This document shows, piece by piece, positions 8,700-17,399 of a stretch of 34,094 nucleotides of DNA. The number at the start of each line of letters is the position of its first letter. Positions within the stretch are counted from its first letter, which is position 1. Made by a program: the position numbers and the translations under genes. Source of the stretch: Clostridia bacterium (GTDB taxonomy: Bacteria; Bacillota; Clostridia; Oscillospirales; Acutalibacteraceae); the NCBI GenBank assembly GCA_017407705.1, contig JAFQWA010000016.1, positions 1 through 34,094 of the forward strand, written 5' to 3'. The notes below the pieces were generated by a model, which had not been told where the DNA came from, did not search any database, and saw only the letters and a program-made list of their open reading frames with translations.

Positions 8700-9569
8700 T
8701 TAATCTTTTCCTTTCCATATTGCGGTGGAACCGCAAGGAAGAACCATATTTGTGGAGGTCACTCTAAGTCCGATCTCGTCTGAGGACAAGGATCCTCCCA
8801 TTTTCTTTGCCACAGTAACTCCTAAAATATACTCCATAACAGAGGGTGAAAGACCTGCTGTGTAGGAATTTATTAAGAAAAACTTAGCATCTGGGTTAAG
8901 TAATTGAGCGCATTTTTCAACAAATCCGAAAACCTCTTCCTCCAGCTTCCAGACTTCCCCACCGGGGCCTCTGCCGTAAGATGGCGGATCCATAACGATA
9001 CCGTCATATTTCTTACCACGTCTGATCTCACGCTCAACAAATTTAATACAGTCATCCACCAGCCATCTGACCGGCTTATCCTGCAGTCCGGCGGTAACGG
9101 CATTATCCTTAGCCCAGGCTACCATACCCTTAGATGCATCCACGTGGGTGACCTCTGCACCTGCCTTTAAGCAGGCTAAAGTAGCGCCGCCGGTATATGC
9201 AAACAAATTCAAAACCTTAAATGGCTTATCTGACTTTTTGATGATATCAGACATATAGTCCCAGTTAACTGCCTGCTCAGGAAAAAGACCTGTGTGCTTA
9301 AAACCCATAGGCTTTAAATTGAAGGTCAGTTCCCCGTATTTGATGCTCCAGACATCCGGCACGTTACTGTATTTCTCCCAATATCCGCCACCACTTTTGG
9401 AACGGATATAACGGGCATTTGCTTTTTTCCATAAGGGATTTTCCCTCTTGGTATTAAAAATAGCCTGTGGATCGGGACGAATAAGAATTACATCTCCCCA
9501 ACGCTCCAAACGTTCACCGTTTGAAGCGTCAAGCAGTTCATAGTCCCTCCACTTATCGGTTAATCTCAT
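8700..9569 (-). CDS. Class I SAM-dependent rRNA methyltransferase (RlmI/RlmK-like)
   Basis: A 289-residue methyltransferase of the COG1092 type. The SAM-binding motif is VLNLFAYTGGATLACLKAG (about residues 120-138), with an acidic motif VDAS after the next strand. The catalytic-type motif MDPPSYGRGPGGEVW (about 190-204) matches the DPPxF/Y seen in enzymes making 5-methylcytosine or N2-methylguanine in 23S rRNA. It lacks the N-terminal PUA domain of E. coli RlmI, so the exact target is not predictable. GAGGAA precedes the ATG. It lies between glmM and ecfA1 with short gaps. Confidence 0.8.
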   Translation of the reverse strand: MRLTDKWRDYELLDASNGERLERWGDVILIRPDPQAIFNTKRENPLWKKANARYIRSKSGGGYWEKYSNVPDVWSIKYGELTFNLKPMGFKHTGLFPEQAVNWDYMSDIIKKSDKPFKVLNLFAYTGGATLACLKAGAEVTHVDASKGMVAWAKDNAVTAGLQDKPVRWLVDDCIKFVEREIRRGKKYDGIVMDPPSYGRGPGGEVWKLEEEVFGFVEKCAQLLNPDAKFFLINSYTAGLSPSVMEYILGVTVAKKMGGSLSSDEIGLRVTSTNMVLPCGSTAIWKGKD

Positions 9570-9584
9570 TTAACATTCCTCAAA

Positions 9585-10928
9585 TTAAATATTTCTGATA
9601 ACATCAGCGATCTGATTAGCGTAAACGCCGATCTGCTCCTGATCCTTACCCTCCAGCATAACGCGGATAAGGGGCTCAGTACCTGATGCACGAACCAGAA
9701 CTCTGCCGTCGTTACCAAGCTTCTCCTCAACAGCCTTGATAGTAGCTTTAATCTGCTCGTTATCGGCATAGCTGCTCTTTATCTCGTTAGTTGTTTTAAC
9801 GTTAACTATAACCTGAGGATAAGTTTCCATAACGGTTGCCAGTTCTTTTAAGGACTTGCCTGTGCGTTTCATAATAGCCATAAGCTGTAAGCCTGAAAGC
9901 TGACCGTCACCGGTTGAAGCGTAGTCAAGATAAATAATATGACCTGACTGCTCACCGCCGATGCAATGACCGCCTTTTCTCATTTCCTCCAAAACATAAC
10001 GGTCACCAACCTTTGTTTTAAGAGCGGTAATACCGTTATTCTCGGCAAATCTGAAAAATCCTAAGTTAGACATAACTGTCATAACAGCAGTATTATTGCT
10101 GAGCACACCGCGATTTTTCATATCCATAGCAGAGATAGCGATCATCTTATCGCCGTCAACCAAGTTACCTTCACTATCAACTGCAAGACATCTGTCAGCG
10201 TCACCGTCGAAAGCGAGACCTAAGTCACAGCCATTTGCCTTAACATACTCACAAAGGTTCTCAATATGAGTTGAACCGCAGTTCTCGTTGATGTTAACGC
10301 CGTCAGGCTTGTCGCTGAGCATACAACACTCAGCGCCCAGTGCTGTGAACAGCTTTTCTGCTGAAACAGAGGATGAGCCGTTAGCGCAGTCAAGAGCTAC
10401 CTTCATACCGTTAAATCTCTCATCGGTTGTGGAAATAAGGTGCTTGATATAAATATCAACTGCATCGTTGTTTCTCTCAACTCTACCTAAATCGCCTTTG
10501 ATAGGAGTGGGCACCTCAACTGCCTTATCCAGCACGATAGCCTCGATCTCCTCCTCGATCTCGTCAGGAAGCTTGTAACCGTCTTTATCAAACAGCTTGA
10601 TTCCGTTATACTCACAAGGGTTGTGAGATGCACTTATCATAACACCTGCAGTGCAGTTAAGCTCTTTTATCAGAAAGGCAGTGGCGGGGGTTGATACAAC
10701 GCCTACCAATACAACGTCTGCTCCAACTGAGCAAAGACCTGCTACCAAAGCACTTTCCAGCATCTGACCTGAAATTCTTGTATCCATACCGATAAGCACT
10801 CGAGGTTTTGACTCAGTGTGCTTAGATAATACAAGTGCCGCCGCTCTGCCGATGTTCATTGCAATCTCGCAAGAAAGCTCTGTGTTGGCAACGCCACGTG
10901 CTCCGTCAGTTCCGAATAATCTTCCCAT
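9585..10928 (-). CDS. glmM: Phosphoglucosamine mutase
   Basis: Interconverts glucosamine 6-phosphate and glucosamine 1-phosphate, the step before UDP-GlcNAc for peptidoglycan. The N terminus is MGRLFGTDGARGVANTE. The phosphoserine loop is ISASHNP (about residues 98-104), the metal loop DGDADR, the sugar-binding loop GGEQSGHII and the phosphate-binding loop RASGTEPLIRV. The 447-residue length is standard. It is distinct from the longer phosphohexomutase encoded at 19246. It is co-transcribed with ruvCAB upstream. Confidence 0.95.
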   Translation of the reverse strand: MGRLFGTDGARGVANTELSCEIAMNIGRAAALVLSKHTESKPRVLIGMDTRISGQMLESALVAGLCSVGADVVLVGVVSTPATAFLIKELNCTAGVMISASHNPCEYNGIKLFDKDGYKLPDEIEEEIEAIVLDKAVEVPTPIKGDLGRVERNNDAVDIYIKHLISTTDERFNGMKVALDCANGSSSVSAEKLFTALGAECCMLSDKPDGVNINENCGSTHIENLCEYVKANGCDLGLAFDGDADRCLAVDSEGNLVDGDKMIAISAMDMKNRGVLSNNTAVMTVMSNLGFFRFAENNGITALKTKVGDRYVLEEMRKGGHCIGGEQSGHIIYLDYASTGDGQLSGLQLMAIMKRTGKSLKELATVMETYPQVIVNVKTTNEIKSSYADNEQIKATIKAVEEKLGNDGRVLVRASGTEPLIRVMLEGKDQEQIGVYANQIADVIRNI

Positions 10929-10950
10929 AAAAAATACCTCTTTTCATAAA

Positions 10951-11976
10951 TTAAAACATTTGTTGGCCATCGGGTATGATACCTAAGTGCTTATAAGCAG
11001 CATTGGTTACACAACGACCTCGATTTGTTCTTGTTAAAAAACCGATCTGCATTAGATACGGTTCATAAACATCCTCAATAGTTACCGCTTCTTCATTCAT
11101 AGCGGCAGCTAAGGTTTCCAGACCCACAGGTCCTCCGCCATAGGTTTCGATGATAGTGGTGAGCATACGACGGTCAAATTCATCAAGCCCCAGCTCATCT
11201 ATCTCGAATCTTTCCAAGGCGCTTAAGGCCACCTCTTCTGTAATAACACCGTTAAACTGCACCTGAGCCACATCACGAACTCGTTTAAGCAGTCGGTTGG
11301 CAATACGTGGTGTTCCTCTTGAACGGGAGGCTATCTCCAAAGCACCGTCAGGCTCAATGGGGATTCCCAATATACCTGCAGAACGGGTGATTATCTCAGC
11401 CAGTTCCTTGGGTGAATACAGCTCCAGTCTCAGCTGAACGCCGAATCTGTCACGCAGAGGTGCTGCCAACTGACCCGAACGGGTGGTGGCACCTATAAGA
11501 GTAAACTTCGGCAGATCCAATCTTATGGATCTTGCTGAAGGGCCTTTTCCTATTATTATGTCCAGTCCGAAGTCTTCCATTGCAGGATACAAAACTTCTT
11601 CAACCGAACGGGACAAACGGTGTATCTCGTCAATGAAAAGCACGTCACCGGGTGCAAGGTTAGTAAGCAACGCTGCCAAATCTCCCTGCTTTTCAATGGC
11701 AGGACCTGATGTGATGCGGATATTAACTCCCATCTCATTGGCAATAATGCCCGAAAGGGTGGTTTTACCCAGTCCCGGAGGTCCGTAAAGCAAAACGTGA
11801 TCCAAGGATTCGTTTCGCATTTTTGCCGCATTAATATAAATCGACAGATTTTCCTTTGCCTTGCTCTGACCGATATACTCAGTAAGCGCTTTAGGACGCA
11901 GAGAAAGCTCTGTGTCTATATCCTCAGGAGTGTATTCTGTTGCGACTATTCGGTTTTCAAAATCAAATTCGCCCAT
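10951..11976 (-). CDS. ruvB: Holliday junction branch migration ATPase RuvB
   Basis: The motor of the RuvAB branch-migration complex. It has Walker [10 protein letters not shown] (about residues 65-73), Walker [11 protein letters not shown], sensor 1 IGATTRSG and the arginine finger region (LRDRFG), followed by the C-terminal winged helix ([14 protein letters not shown]). The 341-residue length is usual. GGGGAG precedes the ATG. It follows ruvA by 15 nt. Confidence 0.96.
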   Translation of the reverse strand: MGEFDFENRIVATEYTPEDIDTELSLRPKALTEYIGQSKAKENLSIYINAAKMRNESLDHVLLYGPPGLGKTTLSGIIANEMGVNIRITSGPAIEKQGDLAALLTNLAPGDVLFIDEIHRLSRSVEEVLYPAMEDFGLDIIIGKGPSARSIRLDLPKFTLIGATTRSGQLAAPLRDRFGVQLRLELYSPKELAEIITRSAGILGIPIEPDGALEIASRSRGTPRIANRLLKRVRDVAQVQFNGVITEEVALSALERFEIDELGLDEFDRRMLTTIIETYGGGPVGLETLAAAMNEEAVTIEDVYEPYLMQIGFLTRTNRGRCVTNAAYKHLGIIPDGQQMF

Positions 11977-11991
11977 TTTAAACTCCCCAAA

Positions 11992-12588
11992 TTAAAATAA
12001 ATTTTTAAGTGCTTGTTTTATTATTTCTTCCACAGATAAACTGCTATCCACCTTTGATACCGCTAAAGACGCTTCCGACTGGGAGTATCCCAAAGATACC
12101 AAGGCGCTGATAGCCTCTGACATATTGCCCGAAGCCGCCGCATTGGATACCGCTTGAGCCTCTGTCATATCCACACTACCAATACCTGATGCTATCTTAT
12201 CCTTAAGCTCCAAAACAATACGCTGTGCCAGTTTAGGACCAACACCGTTAGCCCTTGTAATTGCCTTAGAGTCACCCGAGGCAATGGATAACGCCAGTTT
12301 ATCGGGAGTGAACTCGGAAAGTATGGCAATAGCGGCTTTGGGGCCAACTCCGTTAACGGAAATAAGCAGCTTGAAGGACTCCTGCTCGTCAGAGGTGGCA
12401 AAGCCAAACAGGTCCACCGCATCCTCTCTCACGTTAAGGTGAGTATAAAGCATAGCAATATCGCCTTTTTCAGGTAGCTGCCTTAGAGTGTTGTAGGTTA
12501 CGGTGCATTTGTATCCTACGCCACCGCACTCAACAACAGCAGTAGTAGCATCGGTATATATCAATTTTCCTTTTAGCGAATAGAACAT
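11992..12588 (-). CDS. ruvA: Holliday junction branch migration protein RuvA
   Basis: The four-way-junction-binding subunit that loads RuvB. The N-terminal OB fold starts MFYSLKGKLIYTD. Two helix-hairpin-helix motifs are present (LLISVNGVGPKAAIAIL near 74-90 and ITRANGVGPKLAQRIV near 109-124). A flexible linker leads to the C-terminal RuvB-binding three-helix domain (about 155-198). Length 198 is typical. AAAAGGAG precedes the ATG. Confidence 0.95.
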   Translation of the reverse strand: MFYSLKGKLIYTDATTAVVECGGVGYKCTVTYNTLRQLPEKGDIAMLYTHLNVREDAVDLFGFATSDEQESFKLLISVNGVGPKAAIAILSEFTPDKLALSIASGDSKAITRANGVGPKLAQRIVLELKDKIASGIGSVDMTEAQAVSNAAASGNMSEAISALVSLGYSQSEASLAVSKVDSSLSVEEIIKQALKNLF

Positions 12589-12602
12589 AAATCTGCTCCT
12601 TT

Positions 12603-13109
12603 TTATTTAATGCCCAGATTTTTCAACTTACCCACCATAGATCCGCTGGTATGAGCGTGACAAATGGCAACTGCAAGAGCATCTGCTGCGTCATCAGGCT
12701 TTGGAATGTGGTCAAGATTAAGCAGCATTCTGGTCATTTCCATAACCTGCGACTTGACTGCTCTGCCGTATCCCGTAACCGACTGTTTTACCTGCAAGGG
12801 TGTGTATTCGTTGATGTCAACGCCGTGCTTTTTAGCACTGAGCAAACAGCAACCCCTTGCCCCCGCTACTTTGATAGCGGTGGTAGAGTTAGTATTGAAA
12901 AACAGTTCCTCCACCGCCATAGCGGCAGGCTTCCACTTTTCAATCAGATAACCCACACCGTCATAAATCTGCTCTAAACGAGTGGGGAACTCTGTATCCT
13001 TATCGGTGGTGATGGCGCCAAAGTCAAGCACGGTGAATTTATTACCCACATAGCTCAAAACGCCATAGCCCACAATAGCATAACCGGGATCGATCCCTAA
13101 AATTATCAT
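12603..13109 (-). CDS. ruvC: Crossover junction endodeoxyribonuclease RuvC
   Basis: The Holliday junction resolvase. RNase H-like fold with the acidic residues in GIDPGYAIVGYG (first Asp), AVEELFF (Glu) and KPDDAADALAVAICH (C-terminal Asp pair). The start chosen is the ATG at 13109 (MIILGIDPG), 5 nt after GGGAGC, giving 168 residues; an in-frame ATG at 13130 adds seven residues without homology to the usual N terminus. First gene of the minus-strand operon, about 26 nt from the predicted transcription start. No LexA-type operator was seen, so SOS control is not supported here. Confidence 0.94.
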   Translation of the reverse strand: MIILGIDPGYAIVGYGVLSYVGNKFTVLDFGAITTDKDTEFPTRLEQIYDGVGYLIEKWKPAAMAVEELFFNTNSTTAIKVAGARGCCLLSAKKHGVDINEYTPLQVKQSVTGYGRAVKSQVMEMTRMLLNLDHIPKPDDAADALAVAICHAHTSGSMVGKLKNLGIK

Positions 13110-13141
13110 ACAATGCTCCCATACTAACAATATAATATAGT

Positions 13142-13170
13142 ATTATAGCACAAACTTAGCATTTGAGCAA
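13142..13170 (-). promoter_or_regulatory. Promoter of the ruvC-to-clpE operon
   Basis: On the minus strand TTGCTC (13165-13170) and TATAAT (13142-13147) are 17 bp apart. A TG dinucleotide one base before the -10 makes it an extended -10. It is the only good promoter I found upstream of the 13-gene run. Confidence 0.75.
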
Positions 13171-13190
13171 CTTAAAAATAACAAAAATAC

Positions 13191-13219
13191 TTGTAATTAT
13201 AAGAAAAAATTAGTATAAT
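13191..13219 (+). promoter_or_regulatory. Divergent promoter of the M50 protease-scpAB operon
   Basis: TTGTAA (13191-13196) and TATAAT (13214-13219) are 17 bp apart. The predicted start (about 13226) falls at or inside the AGGAG ribosome binding site (13226-13230), so the leader would be only about 14 nt long. Confidence 0.7.
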
Positions 13220-13239
13220 GATTTCAGGAGTTGAATTTA

Positions 13240-13923
13240 ATGATTTGGGACATTATTGAAGCTATAAAAAATGCGGATATTTTTTCTATAATTTCCTCGC
13301 TGATTTCTATAGCTATCGTGCTTTTTATATGCTTTCCTGTACACGAAACCGCTCACGGTTATGCAGCGTATAAGCTGGGTGACCCCACCGCTAAATTTAT
13401 GGGCAGACTATCCCTTAATCCCCTGCGTCATCTGGATATTATGGGCTCTTTGATGATCGCTGTTTTAGGCGTGGGATATGCTAAGGCTGTGCCCGTTAAT
13501 ATGACTAATTTAAGAAATCCCAAGCGTGATATGGCGCTGATTGCATTGGCGGGTCCTTTATCCAATATGGCTATGGCTGTGATATTCTGTATGCTTTACA
13601 CTGCATCGGCCATGTTTTTACCTGCTAACGTTTTTACGTCAATAATGGGACTTGTATTTGTTCAAGCCGCTATTATAAACATTTCCCTTGCTATGTTTAA
13701 CCTTATCCCCATTCCGCCGCTTGACGGATCACGTATCTTGGGCTTTTTTGTAGCTGATCGAGTTTACTACAAAATTATGCAATACGAAAGATACATTATG
13801 CTGGGTGTTATCGTTTTGATGCTTTCAGGCGTGTTTGATAAACCCTTGTCAAATATGACCTTTGGTATATTAAATGGTTTGGTAAATTTCTTTGCTTTTA
13901 TATTTGGAGGATTTAAGTTTTAA
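13240..13923 (+). CDS. Site-2 protease family (peptidase M50) membrane metalloprotease
   Basis: A 227-residue intramembrane zinc protease. The active-site H-E-x-x-H motif is HETAH at residues 35-39, and the third ligand lies in NLIPIPPLDGSRIL near residue 155-168. Both are within hydrophobic segments, as in the Rip/SpoIVFB-like family. There is no PDZ or CBS domain, so it belongs to the short subfamily (YwhC-like). The ATG at 13240 is chosen, 9 nt after AGGAG; an in-frame TTG at 13231 touches the ribosome binding site and is unlikely. It is the first gene of the operon with scpA. Its substrate is unknown. Confidence 0.85.
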   Translation: MIWDIIEAIKNADIFSIISSLISIAIVLFICFPVHETAHGYAAYKLGDPTAKFMGRLSLNPLRHLDIMGSLMIAVLGVGYAKAVPVNMTNLRNPKRDMALIALAGPLSNMAMAVIFCMLYTASAMFLPANVFTSIMGLVFVQAAIINISLAMFNLIPIPPLDGSRILGFFVADRVYYKIMQYERYIMLGVIVLMLSGVFDKPLSNMTFGILNGLVNFFAFIFGGFKF

Positions 13924-13925
13924 TT

Positions 13926-14651
13926 ATGGACAAGCTTTCCTTTAAACTTCCCGCATTTGAAGGCCCCTTAGACCTTCTTCTGCACCTTATCTCAAAGAAC
14001 AAACTTAATATTTATGACATTCCCGTATCAGAGCTTGTTGATCAGTACATTGAGCACATTAATCTGATCAAAGAGCAGAATATGGATATTGCCAGTGAGT
14101 TTTTGGAAATGGCGGCAAGATTGGTTTACATAAAAACAGTGTCCTTGCTTCCCAAACACGAAGAGGCTGACGAGCTTAAAGCCGAGCTTACAGGTGAGCT
14201 TATTGAGTATCAGGCCTGTCGTATGATAGCGGCAACTCTGTCAACTATGACAGAGGGCTTCAAAACCACGGTAAGAGAGCCGGTGAAGGTGGAGTTTGAC
14301 AAGGCTTACAAGCGCCGTCATCAGCCCGAGGAGCTGGTTAAGTATTACGTAGATGCCGCCGGCAGAGGTATGCGTAGATTGCCACCACCTGCTGAAGCGT
14401 TTTCGGGAATTGTTTCTAAAAAGATAGTTTCGGTTTCCTCTAAGATCATTTTTGTTTTACGAAATTTGTGGAGCGGAAAAGCCGTTAAATTCCATTCCCT
14501 TTTTACAAAAGCAAAAACAAAATCCGATATCGTTGCCACCTTTATCGCTGTTTTGGAGCTTATGAAAAACAAGCGTGTTGTGGCAGATGAAAACAACGGC
14601 GAGATAACCATTAAAATAGATAAGGCAGGTTCAAAACGTGGAAATAACTAA
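13926..14651 (+). CDS. scpA: Segregation and condensation protein A
   Basis: The kleisin subunit of the bacterial SMC-ScpA-ScpB condensin. The N terminus MDKLSFKLPAFEGPLDLLLHLI is the typical ScpA SMC-binding start, and the C-terminal winged helix region (KSDIVATFIAVLELMKNKRV) binds the SMC head. The 241-residue length is normal. It starts 2 nt after the upstream stop codon. The nearest GGAGG is about 15 nt away, so translation is probably coupled to the protease gene. It overlaps scpB by 14 nt. Confidence 0.94.
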   Translation: MDKLSFKLPAFEGPLDLLLHLISKNKLNIYDIPVSELVDQYIEHINLIKEQNMDIASEFLEMAARLVYIKTVSLLPKHEEADELKAELTGELIEYQACRMIAATLSTMTEGFKTTVREPVKVEFDKAYKRRHQPEELVKYYVDAAGRGMRRLPPPAEAFSGIVSKKIVSVSSKIIFVLRNLWSGKAVKFHSLFTKAKTKSDIVATFIAVLELMKNKRVVADENNGEITIKIDKAGSKRGNN

Positions 14652-15198
14652 TTACAAATCCATTTTAGAGGCTATTTTGTTTGCCAGCGGCGACCCTTTG
14701 AAAATCGACAGAATTGCAGAAGCTATGTCAATTACTGAGGATGAGGTCGTTCAGGTAAGTGATATACTTGCCGCAGAATACAATGAACAGCTTCGTGGCT
14801 TTAAGCTTATCCGTTTGGGCGACAAGCTGCAGCTTTGCACCAGAACGGAATATTTTGACTATGTTCGTGCAATACTTGAAATGAAGCGTAATGCACCCTT
14901 ATCTCAGGCAGCTTTTGAGGTACTTGCGGTTATTGCCTATAACCAGCCCGTTACCAAAAGCTTTGTGGAGCAGGTTCGAGGAGTGGATTGCTCAGGTGTT
15001 ATCGGTAGCCTTTGTGAGAAGGGTCTGATCGAGGAACGTGGCAGACTTGACTTACCCGGCAGACCGCTTATTTACGGCACTACCGACGATTTCTTGCGTT
15101 GCTTTAGCCTTAGATCTTTATCCGACTTACCACCTCTTCCCGAAAAAGAGGAGCCACAAGAAACCGAGCAGGAACAAGACACATCAGACAACCAATAA
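14638..15198 (+). CDS. scpB: Segregation and condensation protein B
   Basis: A dimeric winged-helix partner of ScpA that regulates the SMC ATPase. The family pattern is clear in SILEAILFASGDPLKIDRIAEA, LSQAAFEVLAVIAYNQPVTK and the RGLIEERGR-type segment (EKGLIEERGRLDLPGRPLIYGTT). The 186-residue length is usual and ends in an acidic tail (PEKEEPQETEQEQD). The start is GTG at 14638, inside the end of scpA. Confidence 0.93.
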   Translation: MEITNYKSILEAILFASGDPLKIDRIAEAMSITEDEVVQVSDILAAEYNEQLRGFKLIRLGDKLQLCTRTEYFDYVRAILEMKRNAPLSQAAFEVLAVIAYNQPVTKSFVEQVRGVDCSGVIGSLCEKGLIEERGRLDLPGRPLIYGTTDDFLRCFSLRSLSDLPPLPEKEEPQETEQEQDTSDNQ

Positions 15199-15211
15199 GG
15201 GATGTGATCCA

Positions 15212-15799
15212 TTGACATTTTTATACATTGTTTTAGGCATAATTGCTTTTATCACTATGCTGCTTATATTCCCTATCAGCATCAGGATCACCTATGACAA
15301 AGAGTTGAGTGTGATAGCAAAGTATCTGTTTTTTAAGATAAACGTTTTCCCCATAAAAGAGAAAAAACAGCAAAAAAACGATACTAAAAAGGATCCGCTG
15401 GATAGCTCGGTAAAGTCTAAAGGCTACGCTGATACATTCGAGCTGATAAAAGGCAGTATATCCCCTATTTTAACGGAATTCAGGGTGCTGCTTTCACGGA
15501 CAAACGTTACTCAATTTGATTTTCGTCTTATAATGGTGGGCGACGATGCATCAAACCTTGCCATACAGTACGGTAAGGTATGTGCAGTGGTTTATCCCTT
15601 TATTTCATTTTTACAAACCCTTATGAAATTTAGGAAAACCAACGTAAACATCAGCGTTGATTACTTAAAAAAGGAATACGAATTTTATTTCAATTCCAAG
15701 CTCAAGGTAAGACCTATTTTTGCCGTTTCTTCGGCAATTAAAATATTTAAAGCAATTTCTGATATTAGAAAATTACAGTCAGACAATATGAAAGGATGA
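15212..15799 (+). CDS. DUF2953 domain membrane protein
   Basis: A 195-residue protein starting at an inferred TTG (15212). It is preceded by AAGGGATGTGATC, which matches the anti-Shine-Dalgarno sequence well; the open frame extends upstream into scpB in another frame but that part is not protein-like. It has one N-terminal membrane helix (FLYIVLGIIAFITMLLIF), a charged Lys-rich segment (KEKKQQKNDTKKD) and a soluble domain of beta strands. DUF2953 proteins commonly sit between scpB and ytfJ in spore-forming Firmicutes; the function is unknown. It overlaps the next open frame by a few bases. Confidence 0.7.
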   Translation: MTFLYIVLGIIAFITMLLIFPISIRITYDKELSVIAKYLFFKINVFPIKEKKQQKNDTKKDPLDSSVKSKGYADTFELIKGSISPILTEFRVLLSRTNVTQFDFRLIMVGDDASNLAIQYGKVCAVVYPFISFLQTLMKFRKTNVNISVDYLKKEYEFYFNSKLKVRPIFAVSSAIKIFKAISDIRKLQSDNMKG

Positions 15800-15804
15800 T
15801 TTTA

Positions 15805-16197
15805 ATGAGCGAGAATATTCAAGGTATAATGGGTGTAACTATGGACAAGATCAAGTCTATGGCAAGTGCTGATACTATTATCGGCGATCCCATCAAAACC
15901 GAAAACGGAATTACACTTATCCCCGTTTCCAAGGTTTCTTACGGCTTTGCTTCCGGCGGTTCCGACTTCCCCACCAAGGTTAACGGTGAGCTGTTCGGTG
16001 GTGGCGGCGGCGCAGGTATGTCCATTACTCCTATCGCTTTCTTAGTAGTTTCAGGTGACAGCGTTAAGGTAATGCATATTGATACCAACCCCAACTCTGC
16101 AGATAAGGTAGTTGCTATGCTCCCCGACTTTTTTGACAGAGTTGTAGGCCTTTTTAAGAAAGAAAAGGACGAGTCCAACCCCGAAGCTAATCAGTAA
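15805..16197 (+). CDS. ytfJ: GerW family sporulation protein (YtfJ)
   Basis: A 130-residue protein with the compact GerW/YtfJ pattern: MDKIKSMASADTIIGDPI, TLIPVSKVSYGFASGG, the glycine run GGGGGAGMSITPIAFLVV and a C-terminal VKVMHIDTNP. In Bacillus the homolog affects germination with some nutrients. The ATG at 15805 is chosen because AAAGGATGA ends 5 nt before it. Its presence suggests spore-forming ancestry but does not prove sporulation. A terminator follows directly. Confidence 0.88.
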   Translation: MSENIQGIMGVTMDKIKSMASADTIIGDPIKTENGITLIPVSKVSYGFASGGSDFPTKVNGELFGGGGGAGMSITPIAFLVVSGDSVKVMHIDTNPNSADKVVAMLPDFFDRVVGLFKKEKDESNPEANQ

Positions 16198-16213
16198 TTT
16201 TTAGCAAAATAAC

Positions 16214-16253
16214 ATCACCTGCCGCATATACTTTACGGGCAGGTGATTTTTTT
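16214..16253 (+). terminator. Terminator after ytfJ, containing the dacF ribosome binding site
   Basis: ATCACCTGCC (16214-16223) pairs with GGCAGGTGAT (16238-16247), 10 bp, followed by seven T residues (16247-16253). The 3' arm carries AGGTGA (16241-16246), which is also the best ribosome binding site for dacF, whose TTG start begins at 16252. Confidence 0.85.
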
Positions 16254-17379
16254 GTTTAAAAAAGTAGTGTGTATGTTGCTGATAATAGCCTTGTGTATCC
16301 CACTTTGTAATGCGCAGGCACTGTCTGTTTCCGCAACGGCGGCGGTGCTGTACCACCCCGACACGGGTGAGGTGCTGTATTCCCGTAATATGAACAAAAC
16401 CATGACCATGGCAAGTACCACCAAAATCATGACGGGACTTATTTTGTGCGAAACGGGAAATTTGGATAAAATAGTTAACGTCACCGACAAAATGATATAC
16501 ATTGAGGGCACGTCCATAGGGCTTAGAAAGGGTGATAAAATCTCCCGACTTTGCCTGCTTTACGGTCTGCTTTTGGAATCGGGTAACGATGCCGCAAACG
16601 CCATTGCCATAGACGTGGCAGGTACCACCGAAAGGTTTGCTCAGCTTATGAATAAAAAGGCCGCTGAAATCGGTATGACGGGCACTAACTTCGTGACACC
16701 CAGCGGACTTGATGCCAAAGAGCATTACACCACCGCTTATGATATGGCACTGCTTTCGGCGGCAGCTATGAAAAATGAGATGTTCAGCAAAGTGGTTGGT
16801 ACTAAAAGCTATAAGGCTGTTTATAACGAGGGCAACACCTACCGCACCTATTCCAATCACAACCGACTTTTAAACTCCTTAGAGGGTGCCGACGGCATAA
16901 AAACCGGCTTTACCAAAAAATCCGGCAGATGCCTTGTTTCCTCTTGCACTAAAGACGGGTTGCAGCTTATTGCAGTCACTCTGAACGCACCTGACGACTG
17001 GAACGACCACAAAGCCCTTTACAACTACGGCTTTGGTGAGTATGAGAAGGTCACGTTAGGCGGCAGATTTACCGTAAAACCCGTTTTGGTGGCAGGTGGC
17101 ACTAAATCATCAGTGGCGGTAAAAAACGACGCTATAAGCCTATATATGAAAAAAGGTACGGCGGCAAAGGTGACTTACGTTATAGAGCTACCTGCCTTTG
17201 TGTATGCACCTGTGAACGTGGGTGATACTATCGGTCAGGTGAAATTTTTATGCGATAATAAAGTTATTGCAACTTCCCCGTTTACAGCAACAGAAAAATC
17301 TGATATAATATTAGCTGAACAAGAAAATTTGCTTGATAGGATCATAAATTGGTTCCTTATACTGATAAGCATAAAATAA
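16252..17379 (+). CDS. dacF: D-alanyl-D-alanine carboxypeptidase (serine-type, DacF-like)
   Basis: A penicillin-binding protein that trims the terminal D-Ala from peptidoglycan stem peptides outside the membrane. It has a signal peptide (FKKVVCMLLIIALCIPLCNAQA), then the S11 family motifs STTK (about residues 55-58), SGN (about 110-112) and KTG (about 217-219). A C-terminal beta domain and amphipathic end (LLDRIINWFLILISIK) complete it. The TTG at 16252 has AGGTGA 5 nt upstream; GTG at 16243 lies within that site and ATG at 16273 lacks one. The gene lies between ytfJ and rluB as in many Firmicutes. Confidence 0.9.
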   Translation: MFKKVVCMLLIIALCIPLCNAQALSVSATAAVLYHPDTGEVLYSRNMNKTMTMASTTKIMTGLILCETGNLDKIVNVTDKMIYIEGTSIGLRKGDKISRLCLLYGLLLESGNDAANAIAIDVAGTTERFAQLMNKKAAEIGMTGTNFVTPSGLDAKEHYTTAYDMALLSAAAMKNEMFSKVVGTKSYKAVYNEGNTYRTYSNHNRLLNSLEGADGIKTGFTKKSGRCLVSSCTKDGLQLIAVTLNAPDDWNDHKALYNYGFGEYEKVTLGGRFTVKPVLVAGGTKSSVAVKNDAISLYMKKGTAAKVTYVIELPAFVYAPVNVGDTIGQVKFLCDNKVIATSPFTATEKSDIILAEQENLLDRIINWFLILISIK

Positions 17380-17399
17380 AAGAACGGAGCTATAATTTA

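Noticed and set aside
13110..13190. LexA/SOS operator before ruvC
   Set aside because: No GAAC-N4-GTTC-like site is visible; only promoter elements are present.
16201..16860. 219-residue open frame on the minus strand opposite dacF
   Set aside because: It is antisense to a well-supported gene with all three penicillin-binding motifs, has no ribosome binding site and a His/Cys-rich composition typical of shadow frames.
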